Assembly (NCBI RefSeq): GCF_963675165.1 | Contig: NC_087378.1 | Coordinates: 3,231,310 to 3,295,309 of the forward strand | Direction: 5' to 3' | Length of the DNA stretch: 64,000 bases | Origin: Halichondria panicea | Taxonomy: Eukaryota > Porifera > Demospongiae > Suberitida > Halichondriidae | Shown here: piece after piece, positions 41,501-47,610 of the stretch | How positions within the stretch are numbered: position 1 is the stretch's first letter | Layout: each line of letters opens with the position of its first letter | Program-made: the position numbers and the translations under genes | Notes under the pieces: generated by a model | What the model saw: the letters and a program-made list of their open reading frames with translations, nothing else | Told to the model about the DNA's origin: nothing | Database searches by the model: none

Positions 41501-43902
41501 ACAATCCGTGTATCTCCTCATAACTCCCACAAAAGCCCGGGAAACTTATTGTGTCCAATGCATACATCTCAGAGCTACCCCCATTACTGAATCACATGCC
41601 CCTTGATAGTAGGTATAATTATATATCAATTGGAAACGAAGAAAATATAATCGATTGTTGTGAAGTAGCTAGAGGTACACAGAGCGCTTTTTCATGCTTG
41701 TGTTCCTATCATTTTATAGTACCTTTGATATAGCTAAGGCTGTGTAACTAAATAGTGTCCTGTGTCCCAAATGGCCTTAAGTATGAGATGAAAGTTGATG
41801 TTTAGCAGCAGAACTGCTCGTGGACTTCTTACAGAGGACAAAACATTTCTCATGAATTATTCATGTTTAGCCCTCGTGTTAAAAAGTAAGCCTCGATTAA
41901 AACCGCGGAGATACATGGATAGTACTTCGAGGGTACTTCCGTTTCCAATCCCTCTCTATCCATGCTTATACGTAAGTATGCTGACTTATATACACAAGTG
42001 CATGCACTAACTTATACGCAAGTATAATGTTGACCTTATACACAAGTGCCCTCACTTATACAAGTATTATGCTGGCTTTATGCACAAGTGCTCTGACTTA
42101 TACGCAAGTATGCTGACTTATACACAAGTATGCTGATATACACAAGTACTCCTGTAGATTTTTAAAACATGTGATCCTCAACAATGCAAAGCCCATACCC
42201 CCCTCCCTGGACAGGGGGGGGGGGGGGGGGGCTTTGTGGTATACCATAGCTATTTGTCTGTATATACTCTGCAATTATTATTTTGCTAGAGCGGCCTTTC
42301 TAGCCAAAAAATGTGATTTTGCTCTGTTTTGGTGCTTCTTTTTTTTTTTGCTTTTTCTGACTTAGGCAATGATATTCATTGATTTGTGACATCACAAATC
42401 ATCTTGTCTGGCAACTACACACAGTTGGTCAGTCATAATGTGTCACAGGGGCGTGGCAGTTTACATACTACACAAAAATCAGCTAAAATCTGGTCTAGCT
42501 CCTGTAAGTTAGCACAGTGAAAAGTATACTATTGTAGTACATGCTCCAAAAAAATGAGGCCCGCATAAACCAATGCCTAACACATTAATTTTGCTACTAT
42601 AAATTTATAAAATTCTGTATATCTCAGAACCTACCAGTAGCCTGCATGCACTTCCGTTGGAGCTCAATAGTTGCACAAGGTAATAAAGTACTTGCACATC
42701 AAATTTCAGATCTTAACTCAAACATAATTATAAGATAGTTTCATGCCTAACATAGTTACGATGTACACATCATTATAGCAGCCATTTTGGAATAATGATG
42801 TCATAATTATGATGTAACAGGTGGTGTCCAATGGAAGCGCCAATAGTTAAACTTTCAGTACCTACACTCAAATTGATCCAATCACATTTAGTTTAGTCAC
42901 AAAAATGTAAAAAATACTCTCTTTAGTTGTTGCACTGTATATGCATAAGTGGATAAAAAAAATTAGAATTTTGACACAAATGACACCCCATAAAATGTAG
43001 GCCATAGTGATGTTACAGCAGGGTTAAGGCTAACGTTATAATCAAAAGAGTCGCCAAATTCTTCGTTTGAGGTTACAATTATTTTTTATGTCAGGAATGC
43101 ATGGGGTCACTAAAATTAATGAAAAAAGTGCCCCAAGTATATAGGAGAGCTTTAATGCCCGCCGTCACTAAATCTCTCCTATATACTAGGAGGCATATTT
43201 ATAATGCATGTGCATTAAACAATTTCCCCAGGTATATAGGAGAGCATTAATGGGCATTATCATTAATTATGCTTCAAATTTGTATGTGAAGAAGGGACAA
43301 TTATTTTAATAAAACGTATACTATCAATGTCCAGTTTCAGCTGCTCAAGGATCAATGAAGTGCAAGTAAGAGTTTCTATAGGCTTCTAGTCCATGTTTTC
43401 TTGGCTTTGTATTTGTGGATTGCATTCGTTCTCGAGTTATGCAGCCATTAATTTTAGACTTGAATTTTTGCATCGATCATTTTTAACAACAATCATGGTC
43501 GATCATTACCCAAGTTTCCCTGTGATTCTGGATTCTGCATGCAGCAAAATAAAAATATTCATCATGATAATTATAATCAATGTGTGTATAAAAGCTAGCT
43601 ACCGCATTACTAGAATATTTTGCTGGTGAAAAACCTTTGCGAATGAGCCAAATCAGCAGAAAATATGACCCTTTGCGATCTAACTATTGCGTTCTGGCAA
43701 GGATCGTATGTATTTACTAGTAATAATTTAGGTTTAAGTTTGCAAATATTTGATGCTCGATAGTAATACGGTATTAGTAGCTTTATGTTATATAGCTTTG
43801 GCACCACCATCGAACCCAAGTGCTTTCATTGTTCCTATACTTTTTCTTTCCATTTTTTAGGTTTTCATTAACTTCGCCAAGGAACAAGAAGATGCTGATT
43901 AA
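7871..43902 (+). CDS. ABCA1-type ABC transporter, 3' half of the gene
   Basis: Full-size ABCA proteins move phospholipids or sterols across membranes using two nucleotide-binding domains (NBD) and two transmembrane domains. The window holds 29 exons, given in the entries below. In order they encode the Walker B end of NBD1, the NBD1 tail, TM7, a Cys-rich extracellular domain (ECD2), TM8-12, a complete NBD2, and the C-terminal VFINFAK motif ending in TAA at 43900-43902. Phases agree at every joint. About 1,291 codons result if one surplus base near 31180 is discounted. Family markers are DEPTSGMDP and [33 protein letters not shown], and two C-terminal relatives ([25 protein letters not shown]). 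Walker A and signature of NBD1 and all of TMD1 lie before the first exon seen. An ECD2 exon with the expected RxGG motif was not found between 10971 and 14482. All introns are GT-AG. Confidence 0.95.
8690..9310. repeat. Dispersed repeat inside an ABCA intron
   Basis: Two imperfect copies of a block ending GCTGTAAACGCAGTGCT (near 8980 and 9128) follow one another. Between them is GCAGACCCAGTTA repeated. Related sequence occurs near 29460-29600 and 55065-55110. The right part (9200-9265) carries the GCTTTG..ACCGAGGCAT motif of the CA-repeat family. Confidence 0.55.
9316..9373 (+). repeat. Duplicated fragment of the TM7 exon within the preceding intron
   Basis: 58 bases (starting GTTTCTCAGCTCCTACTACC) match the coding exon at 9738-9795 with one mismatch (C for A). 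The fragment lacks splice sites and lies about 420 bp upstream of its source. It is not part of the reading frame. Confidence 0.9.
9500..9920 (+). CDS. ABCA exons: linker and TM7
   Basis: Exons 9500-9597 and 9646-9920, separated by a 48-nt intron. The second holds [20 protein letters not shown], the first helix of TMD2 (TM7), preceded by [18 protein letters not shown], the cytosolic motif that enters this helix in ABCA proteins. The end of the exon begins the extracellular domain ([15 protein letters not shown]). Confidence 0.93.
10015..10971 (+). CDS. ABCA exons: extracellular domain 2, Cys-rich part
   Basis: Exons 10015-10176, 10235-10302, 10355-10606 and 10668-10971, joined by introns of 52-61 nt. 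The segment is rich in cysteine ([29 protein letters not shown]) and in N-glycosylation sequons (NAT, NSS, NST, NET), as expected of a lumenal or extracellular loop. The domain is less conserved than the NBDs, so exon calls here rest on phase agreement and splice sites. Confidence 0.85.
11037..11262. repeat. Palindrome array 2 (left arm)
   Basis: Hairpin units are built from GGGGAACAAAGAGTGTAG and its complement, with ACTATTTGGT variants. It mirrors array 3 unit by unit. Confidence 0.8.
11355..11820 (+). pseudogene. RecQ / Ulp1 composite relic, copy 2
   Basis: One open frame (11365-11739) runs from a RecQ start ([17 protein letters not shown], Walker [13 protein letters not shown]) directly into a Ulp1/C48 peptidase end ([19 protein letters not shown], with the catalytic-Cys motif DCG), then [14 protein letters not shown]. 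The helicase loses its Walker A lysine (GSGN instead of GSGK). The start of the PHD part follows in another frame (LHCT near 11795) and stops. Relative to copy 1 more of the helicase is deleted. It is non-functional, by truncation and by loss of the lysine. Confidence 0.75.
12226..13079 (+). pseudogene. Gag-like retroelement ORF relic
   Basis: Exon-like 12226-12380 starts ATG and reads [20 protein letters not shown], ending at GG|GTGAGT. A second block (about 12711-13079) reads [20 protein letters not shown], then EVPDILRWV. After codon YKHLAF the frame shifts and the other frame continues [17 protein letters not shown] recall this [12 protein letters not shown] pattern from N-terminal proteins of sponge and cnidarian retroelements (DIRS-like or similar); that link is from memory and uncertain. 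The splice joint also needs a one-base correction. It is decayed, and lies just inside array 3. Confidence 0.55.
13085..13345. repeat. Palindrome array 3 (right arm)
   Basis: Four to five palindromes with the same units as arrays 1 and 2. The innermost is GTTTGTTTCCCAT mirrored by ATGGGAAACAAAC, and the outermost reaches AAATGGTAAGAGTGTAG. Confidence 0.8.
13562..13893. mobile_element. Tigger/pogo-like MITE, truncated copy
   Basis: It starts in the middle of the left subterminal part (CAGCTTGGCCAGAATATCTA) and ends AGCTAGAGTACTG next to TA at 13894-13895. The same TA begins the next element, so two pogo-type insertions abut. Confidence 0.65.
13896..14370. mobile_element. Deletion derivative of the pogo-type element, copy A
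   Basis: TA-flanked ends (CATAGTTAATCGTCGAACTG on the left, GGTTCAACGGTTAACTACGA on the right). About 14125-14175 keeps the start of the transposase gene (TCAAGCGTTCAAAATGAGAC, GAACACCAGAACACATGGT), and about 14270-14330 keeps the other subterminal part. The rest of the transposase is deleted. Confidence 0.75.
14482..14610 (+). CDS. ABCA exon: ECD2 end (WYNNQ)
   Basis: A 129-nt phase-0 exon between CATTCAG and GTGAGA. It encodes a basic, Cys-containing stretch ending AVTVWYNNQ. That motif joins directly to [12 protein letters not shown] of the next exon, matching the ABCA consensus W(F/Y)NN..H..P..LN just before TM8. The exon is isolated by introns of 3.5 and 4.7 kb. Confidence 0.88.
15043..15460. 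mobile_element. MITE with an interstitial telomeric repeat in one arm
   Basis: Arms run about 15043-15170 and 15368-15457: GTCCCACTAAATCGAAACG against CGTTTTAGTGGGAC, and AATAAGAGAAGGAGCGGC against GCCGCTCCTTCTCTTATT. The left arm contains about four CCCTAA units (15113-15137); the right arm has a single CCCTAA at the matching place. Confidence 0.75.
15113..15137. repeat. Interstitial telomere-like (CCCTAA)n
   Basis: Four tandem CCCTAACC-type hexamers inside the left arm of the MITE above. TTAGGG is the usual animal telomere unit. At this length and inside a gene it is not a chromosome end. Confidence 0.85.
15955..16045. repeat. CA-repeat-family fragment
   Basis: AGCTGGAATACACAGACAC with a short CA tract, then GCTTTACCGTATCCCTCGTG and CGAGGCATAAT. 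It is near-identical to 53040-53130. Confidence 0.6.
16723..17113. mobile_element. TIR element (TATCTTCTAATTTATCGGAC)
   Basis: Terminal repeats TATCTTCTAATTTATCGGAC and its complement, 391 bp apart end to end. A further internal TTGTCCGG motif is mirrored. No coding frame. Inserted in the arm of the 15770-17150 repeat. Confidence 0.75.
17355..18895. mobile_element. TIR element of 1.5 kb with ~60-bp arms
   Basis: GGCGGCTGTCTGTAATC, then GGTGGACTGAACTGGAC and TTGCAACACTAATTA on the left, mirrored at 18800-18875 (AATTAGTGTTGCAG, GATTACAGACAGCCG). Inside are a CA-repeat-family copy (17505-18030) and AT-rich filler. There is no transposase. Confidence 0.7.
17505..18030 (+). repeat. CA-repeat-family element, near-full copy
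   Basis: It starts AAAGCACCACAGGTGCTGAT, continues with GCCTCGGTGGAGATGCCAAA, carries CTTGCAGCTACCAATAGCTA and AACTCGAGAACGAAGC, then a (CA)n tract at about 17956-17990, and ends TACCGTATACC..GAGGCATAATTAT. The microsatellite is thus a built-in part of the repeat unit. Other copies are at 57160-57745 (inverted) and 59870-60115, with fragments near 9200, 33455, 40240, 41210, 43340, 44870 and 52790. Confidence 0.75.
19292..20716 (+). CDS. ABCA exons: TM8 to TM12
   Basis: Exons 19292-19534, 19602-19775, 19837-19947, 20002-20096, 20163-20237, 20434-20566 and 20612-20716. They give [14 protein letters not shown], then TM8 ([20 protein letters not shown]), the coupling motif [16 protein letters not shown] that contacts NBD2 in ABCA proteins, TM9-11 ([20 protein letters not shown] and following), a lumenal segment with an NST sequon, and TM12 ([20 protein letters not shown]). 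The last exon ends in the basic [13 protein letters not shown] linker. Introns are 45-196 nt, with no insertions in this block. Confidence 0.95.
20717..22068. other. Intron, start of a 5.4-kb gap
   Basis: Holds a palindromic GCCCTCGGGCC-centred foldback at about 20815-20935, and otherwise AT-rich sequence with no supported exon. Confidence 0.5.
22212..23507. mobile_element. CATAGAT-family element nested in the pogo element
   Basis: Ends ATATAAGAAGGGAGAGGGA and its complement TCCCTCTCCCTTCTTATAT. The pogo copy at 40310-41197 shows the empty site (AATCAACTACACATACAGGA). The ends resemble the 37464 and 44421 elements, which share a GAGGGATNGGAAACG motif. Open frames inside are short and unrecognised. 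Confidence 0.7.
23580..24873 (-). pseudogene. pogo-type transposase gene, inactivated
   Basis: Exon 24291-24873 starts ATG and holds a CENP-B/Tc5-type DNA-binding region ([20 protein letters not shown]) followed by the first DDE block ([10 protein letters not shown]) and [20 protein letters not shown]. After an intron (donor GTAACT, acceptor TCATTCAG) the next exon, from 24149, has the second acidic block ([12 protein letters not shown]). The third block follows (QSMDK, then [13 protein letters not shown] and [10 protein letters not shown]), and the C-terminus is acidic ([11 protein letters not shown]). Two lesions break it. A TGA near 23972 lies where the 40310-41197 copy has GGA, and a frameshift lies about 40 bases further on. 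The protein would have cut and pasted DNA at TA sites. It is dead as written. Confidence 0.85.
25144..26114. other. Intronic repeats, no gene
   Basis: Contains a CCGTATAGCG-type MITE at about 25291-25390 (TACCGTATATAGCGGATAAT to the ATATGGTATACCGTA end) and a terminal-arm fragment near 25985-26035 shared with 678-1232. Otherwise nothing recognised. Confidence 0.55.
26115..26201 (+). CDS. ABCA exon: pre-NBD2 linker
   Basis: An 87-nt phase-0 exon (acceptor TTATGCAG, donor GTAAGT) encoding [12 protein letters not shown] and VVVINDLKK. This is the acidic linker and first strand of NBD2, comparable in vertebrate ABCA1 to the DEDEDV..ER segment before the IKELTK strand. It stands alone between introns of 5.4 and 4.4 kb. 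Confidence 0.93.
26660..28140 (-). pseudogene. Crypton-like tyrosine recombinase gene, frameshifted
   Basis: Read on the minus strand from about 28140. The N-terminal part ([10 protein letters not shown], then [19 protein letters not shown] and [20 protein letters not shown]) is a core-binding-like region. [10 protein letters not shown] holds the first catalytic Arg. After a frame change come [12 protein letters not shown] and SSKNRAGG. After another come [16 protein letters not shown] (the HxxR box), [16 protein letters not shown] (GHR and the Tyr nucleophile), and the stop at 26660. This box order is that of tyrosine recombinases in Crypton DNA transposons and of the host DUF3504 proteins derived from them. 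Three frame changes (near 27800, 27340 and 27040) make it a pseudogene, unless some are small introns or read errors. Part of an ABCA intron. Confidence 0.8.
28210..28651. mobile_element. hAT-like MITE (CAGGGRCGTAGCC ends)
   Basis: Ends CAGGGACGTAGCCAGG and CCTGGCTACGCCCCTG. The centre (about 28390-28507) is a long palindrome made of repeated GATCACAAAAGAGAACTAGT blocks. Flanking 8-mers are not identical, so no target duplication is claimed. Class assigned by terminus resemblance to hAT elements. Confidence 0.7.
28817..30580. other. Intronic repeats with two foldback MITEs
   Basis: 28880-28980 holds a pogo-like terminus (GATAATCGAGGATCCACTG). 29380-29600 carries a CA-repeat-family or 8690-type fragment. 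About 30090-30270 is a CCGTATAGCG-type foldback (GGGTAATTTTCGTAGGGCAA to CGAAAATTACCCGCTATACG), and a second related fragment ends near 30391 (TCGCGCTATACG). There is no exon. Confidence 0.55.
30581..31340 (+). CDS. ABCA exons: NBD2 Walker A to signature
   Basis: Exons 30581-30692, 30753-30856, 30929-30958 (only 30 nt), 31063-31224 and 31274-31340. They encode [17 protein letters not shown] (Walker A, split by an intron after the Asn), RIGYCPQ (Q-loop), [13 protein letters not shown], and [19 protein letters not shown] (ABC signature, first Ser split by an intron). In exon 31063-31224 the frame that reads [16 protein letters not shown] and TEIVRK meets TGA at 31183, while the next codons ([14 protein letters not shown]) are one base out. 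See the finding on this frameshift. Confidence 0.92.
31341..32470. other. Intron with repeat fragments
   Basis: AT-rich. Near 31425-31520 and 31700-31760 two blocks with GCCGC..TCAAATAGTAGCCTC share sequence in direct order. 31845-31985 is a GC-rich foldback-like segment (GGTGCTACTGAGGGTCTCAG). No exon is supported. Confidence 0.45.
32471..32574 (+). CDS. ABCA exon: NBD2 Walker B
   Basis: A 104-nt exon starting [19 protein letters not shown] and ending with the switch histidine (ILTSH, then a Ser codon split by the intron). It holds the catalytic Glu of the DE pair, so NBD2 looks competent in this exon. Confidence 0.95.
32820..33262. mobile_element. Copy of the GCAGGGCGG foldback family
   Basis: GGGCGGCTCGAA near 32836 is mirrored by TTCGAGCCGCCC near 32975. 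The right end has CATGAATAATTCATGAGCAA. The same arrangement occurs inside 55496-56098. The left limit is not clear. Confidence 0.5.
33450..33510 (+). repeat. CA-repeat-family 5' fragment
   Basis: AAAGCACCGCAGGTGCTGAT followed by GCCTCGGTGGAGATGCCAAA, as at 17505 and 40240. Only the first ~60 bp are present. Confidence 0.65.
33744..34039 (+). CDS. ABCA exons: NBD2 end
   Basis: Exons 33744-33836 and 33938-34039. The first gives [20 protein letters not shown] then [11 protein letters not shown]. The second gives [12 protein letters not shown], the closing strand of the NBD fold. Both motifs are nearly invariant in ABCA1-like proteins. Confidence 0.95.
34394..35755. mobile_element. hAT-like element, nested host
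   Basis: Left end CAGGGGCGTAGGCAGG; right end a C-rich CTACCCCCCTG. TCTAG flanks both sides, so only a 5-bp match. Both subterminal parts contain GAGGAAGGGGGGGCT. The MULE-like MITE 34703-35320 sits inside it. Confidence 0.55.
34703..35320. mobile_element. MULE-like MITE with perfect 9-bp TSD
   Basis: Ends TAGTCTCGAATACCCGCCTC and its complement, about 40 bp of clean inverted repeat. The duplication AGAGGCTAG lies at 34694-34702 and 35321-35329. No transposase. Confidence 0.9.
36195..36516. mobile_element. Tigger/pogo-like MITE, copy 2
   Basis: CAGTAGACTCTCGTTAATCT at the left and GAATAGTGAGAGTCTATACTG at the right with flanking TA; internal deletion relative to 87-505. Confidence 0.8.
36915..37044 (+). 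CDS. ABCA exon: regulatory-tail part
   Basis: A 130-nt exon (acceptor CCCACAG, donor GTAAAT) encoding a Gly/Asn/Asp-rich stretch, then [19 protein letters not shown]. This matches the variable segment after NBD2 in ABCA1 (..FFGLAFPGSVLKEKH). Confidence 0.9.
37464..38012. mobile_element. CATAGAT-family MITE, copy 1
   Basis: About 30-bp inverted ends: CATAGATAGAGTAGAGATGG and CTCTACTCTATCTATG. Internal sequence (TTTTACAATGAAGTCTACG, GTAGTGGCTCTGG) is shared with 41446-41965. The flanks share only part of a 7-mer (TAGAC). Confidence 0.75.
38190..38640. repeat. GAGGAGGAATGCC-ended repeat, uninterrupted copy
   Basis: It runs from GAGGAGGAATGCCAGGG to GGCGTTCCTCCTCTGG. It shares ATCCTC..TTATAATCACAACAG, AACCTTTGACCTTTT and CACTGGATAGATC with 60280-61140, for which it provides the empty site. 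Confidence 0.65.
38645..38830. mobile_element. CAGTGGAACCTC element, one end
   Basis: CAGTGGAACCTCTTATAACG next to TA, followed by sequence matching the right end of 45864-47099 (GGACTCTCTAAATAGC, CAGCATGCC, TACCAACTGC). The other end is not recognised. Confidence 0.6.
39817..40013. mobile_element. CCTTAAGG foldback MITE, intact copy
   Basis: CCTTAAGGTGACATTTTCGT and TGTCACCTTAAGG with flanking TA. It is the empty-site reference for 26329-28816. Confidence 0.8.
40051..40176 (+). CDS. ABCA exon: C-terminal tail
   Basis: A 126-nt phase-0 exon. [20 protein letters not shown] and [12 protein letters not shown] match the ABCA C-terminal regulatory motif (LQYQLP..SLARIF, then DYSVSQTTLDQ). Confidence 0.95.
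40240..40300 (+). repeat. CA-repeat-family 5' fragment
   Basis: AAAGCACCGCGGGTGCTGAT and GAGATGCCAAAGCTACA. A separate 3'-side fragment is at about 41210-41400. Confidence 0.6.
40310..41197 (+). mobile_element. Deletion derivative of the pogo-type element, copy B
   Basis: CCGTACTTAACCGTCGAACC and GGTTAAGTACGG with TA on both sides. It keeps the transposase start (about 40558-40594), skips most of the gene, and resumes at the third acidic block ([12 protein letters not shown] near 40652). It then has frameshifts and the acidic tail ending at 40985. Its GGA glycine codon there shows that the TGA in the 24-kb copy is a mutation. Confidence 0.85.
41440..41970. mobile_element. CATAGAT-family MITE, copy 2 (left end lost)
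   Basis: Shares with copy 1 TTTTACAATGAAGTCTACG, GCCCGGGAAACTTATTGTGT and the right-side TTCCGTTTCCAATCCCTCTC. The left terminus is missing. Confidence 0.65.
41965..42160. repeat. Minisatellite, ~20-bp unit
   Basis: Imperfect tandem copies of a unit like TACACAAGTATGCTGACTTA, about nine in 190 bp, beginning at the end of the preceding MITE. Confidence 0.75.
42161..43600. other. Intron: low-complexity and foldback pieces
   Basis: A run of about 20 G lies at 42210-42230. About 43120-43260 holds three GTATATAGGAGAG motifs in mixed orientation, forming a foldback. 43330-43560 is a CA-repeat-family copy without its CA tract. No exon is supported. Confidence 0.5.
43602..43771. mobile_element. TA-flanked MITE (CCGTATTTTGCTGG type), copy 2
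   Basis: CCTTTGCGAATGAGCCAAAT and GGCAAGGATCGT are shared with 4586-4776; ends CCGCATTACTAGAATATTTT and AGTAATACGG. Confidence 0.7.
43861..43902 (+). CDS. ABCA terminal exon
   Basis: Acceptor CATTTTTTAG followed by [13 protein letters not shown] and TAA. VF(V/I)NFAK is the conserved C-terminal motif of ABCA1-like proteins. No AATAAA was found close downstream. Confidence 0.93.
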   Translation, partial: VFINFAKEQEDAD

Positions 43903-44420
43903 CGCGTGACTATAGTGTTAGTATAATAATATTATTACTGCACTATAATTAGTATTTTATGATCATAAGACTATAATGACATTAATAGGTATGCATGACA
44001 TTGTGTCGAGGCATTAGGGCTTCCATTATTATCATCGCTAGTGTTTAGGTTTAGGTTTGTGTATGTGTTATTAATTGTATTCTGTATACTTATTGCCCAC
44101 TACATACATCAGAATTTATGGCAAATCCGAGGCCAAGGGCGGTTTACGTTGCCGAATATAGTGAACAATAAGTGTTATACCCGCTGCATGGAATGAAAAC
44201 TGCTTGCTACCTCACCTTGGATGCAACTAGCTTTAACAGTCTGAAAACGAACACAAAGCTTTTCCATATACAGCTTGTATATCCAGCTAAGCTTCTAGCT
44301 CTTCGTACTCTGAACTTCTGCCCAAGCAGTAAGTCCCACCCACCTGTCCTGCCCTGCCCTTGTCAATGAGTGTCAAGCTTCTATTTAGCTGTGTAGATTT
44401 AGAATCAGTGCGCCCTCAAT

Positions 44421-45578
44421 CATAGATTGAAGAGTTAGAGGGATAGGAAACGGTTGGTATCTCGAGTAACATCCGCGCTACGCTGCGGTTTAATTGAGGC
44501 CATCACAACAATATCTATTTCTACACTCAGTGCATAAGTAACTGTGATTAGTCCGTGCAACTCACTTATATTTCAAGGTCTATACCTATTGTTTAGAAAA
44601 TGCTTGTCACAAATGGTGCAATCTGATTGGTTGCTTGGAGGTCCTTTATTTTTCATAGAGACCTCTCAGTCATTCAGAGGTCTTCTATGGAGGTCCATTA
44701 TATGTTCACTACATGCATTTAACATTTTTTACACAATCATACATGGAATGCTTAGCAACATCTATTTTATACATGCACAAGTACACCGAAGTCATAGTAA
44801 CCATGATGCAGTGCATCATTAAAAACTAATTTTTAAAAGTCTTTGTGTTCTGCAGTGCCGCTTTGTAGCTTTTATCTCACTCTTGCAGCTACCAATAGCT
44901 AGTGCTCTATAGTGCAGAGCTAACTACTAAGTAGAATAACAACTTTCTATTAACCGTTTTTGCTATGCAAGAGACGGAAACTGCCTTCAATGTGAGTTTT
45001 TTTTATGTAGACTAGCCAGAGCAAAGCTTGTTGCTTGAGGTTTGTAGAAACAGAGTCTTCTTTGTGTTAATAATAGCTTAGCTTGCTTAGCACTATTCTA
45101 AATCAGTTATAGGCCTCATCCAACGGTCACTATGGAGTTTTGAGACCCTTAGGCCCTTAGTAGCACCCTCGCTACGCTCGAGATGCTACAGCCTCGGGCC
45201 TTCGGTTCTCAAAACCCCATAGAGACCTTGGACTCAGCCTATAACCTATATATAGTAGTCATAACCAGCACGCTTACACGTTATATGTTCCAATAGCTCT
45301 AAAACAGCCTTGGGAACATATAACTTTATTGGAAAGTCTCTTTTTACTGGGTGTGGTCAGTCATTAGCAAGTACTACACGTGGCTCATGGACTAGGCGTG
45401 TTATAAATTGCTGAAAGAGATTATGTGTCTCAAGGAAACACAGCTTTGGGAGTTACCCGGCAAAAATGTGCTTAATAGCCTCGTAACGTGGATAATTTTC
45501 GAGGCTCCACTGCAGATTCAATGTAAAATCATCACGTGCACCACTCTGTTTCCTATCCCTCTAACTCTTCAATCTATG
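44421..45578. mobile_element. CATAGAT-family element with 7-bp TSD
   Basis: A perfect inverted repeat of 31 bp: CATAGATTGAAGAGTTAGAG and its complement. CCTCAAT is duplicated at 44414-44420 and 45579-45585. A second foldback (about 45108-45255, GCCCTTAGTAGCACCCTCG centre) and a CA-repeat-family fragment (44870-45010) are nested. No known transposase is seen. Superfamily unassigned. Confidence 0.85.
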
Positions 45579-45863
45579 CCTCAATGCAAGGGAGTTTATG
45601 AGGAATGCGGAGTTTATGGTAGTTAAACCCTACCCATGCAGTTGCTATGATACAGATCCCAAAATTTGGACTCCATGCATGCACAGAACAAAATGAAAAA
45701 TGTTAGTGATGGTGGGGGCTCTCATTGCTGTACTTTTTCTTTTTTAGAGGAGATTAGATTGAGTCAGTACATATCCAGTTCATCCTGCGCATTCCAAATA
45801 CTTTGAGGAAATGGATGTCAAAGTTCGCGATCATAACTGACTGCGCCCTCTGACCTCTAACTA

Positions 45864-47099
45864 CAGTGGAACCTCCGAATAACGAACAAGTTGGTGCAGG
45901 GGGTTTTCTCCGCTATTTGGAGGTTTCCTTTATTGGGAAGTTACCATAACAATTATTATAGGTTATGTTACCCCAAAATTAATGTGTTTAATGAGATAAT
46001 CGCATGTTGTCTTATTATTCACTGTGATTCGTACAGTGATTAATCGCGTATCAGTAATTGCACGTCGTCATTAACGACATGCAATTACTGCCTTGACGAC
46101 CACACGTTCGAATAACGGCCGCGGCTAATTTTTTTCAGCTAAAAGTGTCCCTAAAACTGCAACACGATTAACAATCAATAGTATGGCTACTTGTGCAATA
46201 AGGGATTAATAGCACTCATAACAAGCACTGGCAAGGTTAATAGCACTCGGCTACGTCTAGTATCCTCAAAAGTACATTAGATTATAGAAAAGTTACATCA
46301 GAAAAAAAGAAAATGAGTTCATAATTTTCAACTGCGTTTATTATTAGTGCGTACTTAGCTAGTGCATGTTAATTACAAATTCGCTAAAATTAGTATAATA
46401 CCCGTTTATAATACAGTAGACTCTCGTTAATCTGGTCACCCTTGGGACCATGCAGCTTGGCCGGAATAGCGAGGTGGCTGTAACTCAGGAAATAGCCCCG
46501 GCTCCTTACCCCGAATCTAATGACCACTTTTGTGGTTCTTGTCTCGAGGATAATGAAGGATAATGAATAGTAATCCAATTTTATTTGCTAAACCACACCC
46601 AAAACGTCATATCCGGCCGTAATACACGTATAAAATTACATTAAAAACCTTGTTTGGGACAGCCAGCACTGGCCGGTAATATAAACGGAATAGCGATCGA
46701 GTGGCCGTACTTCAGGGTGAGTTTGTGCAGTAAACATAATAATTATAATTATAGCTAGCATTCCGTGCCAAGCCAAAATAATGGCCGGTATATCGAGGTG
46801 GCCGTACTTCAGAGAGCCGGAATAGCGAGAGTCTACTGTACTAACAATAAGGAACCACAACCCTTCATCCGTTATAGGAGGTTAATTCTTGCATGCACTA
46901 ATAATTAATGCATCTTTCATGCATGCAAGGGTGACGTCCGTTGTCCGGAGTTTAGAGGTGTCCACTATTCGGGGTTGCAAGTACATGCACTAGTTGATAG
47001 TAAAAAAGCAGTTGGTACATGCAATAATATTAGGCATGCTGTCCGCTGTACAACAGAGAGATCCGCTGTTTAGAGAGTCCGTTATAAGAGGTTCCACTG
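45864..47099. mobile_element. CAGTGGAACCTC element, 1.2 kb
   Basis: Left end CAGTGGAACCTCCGAATAAC, right end GTCCGTTATAAGAGGTTCCACTG. The Tigger-like MITE 46414-46838 is nested inside. The terminus CAGTGGAACCTC fits pogo/Tigger-like elements. Confidence 0.7.
46414..46838. mobile_element. Tigger/pogo-like MITE, copy 3 (nested)
   Basis: CAGTAGACTCTCGTTAATCT and GAATAGCGAGAGTCTACTG with TA flanks; internal order as in 87-505 but inverted. Confidence 0.85.
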
Positions 47100-47610
47100 C
47101 ATGTATATAGCTACTTTTGACTGTCCATATTGCAGCTAGAGCTTCTTTGATCTAAAATTATAGTTAGTGCAGTAATCTTGATTTTGTCTGATAGCCCTTC
47201 TTTATATACCGGAGGCCTTCAATTGTATCAGCTATAATTATACATGCATGGAGTATAGCAGGGCTTGCGCTAAAAATATTAGCATGACCGTCGAAATGTC
47301 AGTCCAATTAATGTTTTGATCCGACAAAATGTAATTTTGCTCTGACAATCAATCATCATAATAATAATTATTGGTCATACAATTAAATATTCAAAATCAG
47401 ATAATTTCTGTAAAACAGCTCAAGCCCCCATGCAGCAAAAAGAGAACTTTTAGCTAGTGCTATGGTGAAGCAGAATTGACACGCATCACGAGATCGAGGA
47501 CTAGGTCTAGGAACACAGAATTTTACAAAACGAACCTTGGACAATTTTAAAACCTGCATGGTTGCAAAGAAGAAACTCCAGCAGTGCATGCTGAACATTC
47601 CTACATGGCC

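Noticed and set aside
41960-42160. CRISPR-like array of regularly spaced repeats
   Set aside because: The units are contiguous and imperfect, without unique spacers, in a eukaryotic intron; it is a minisatellite.
7871-43902. NBD1 part and NBD2 part as two separate half-transporter genes
   Set aside because: The order NBD1 end, TM7, ECD2, TM8-12, NBD2, tail with matching phases is that of one full ABCA gene.
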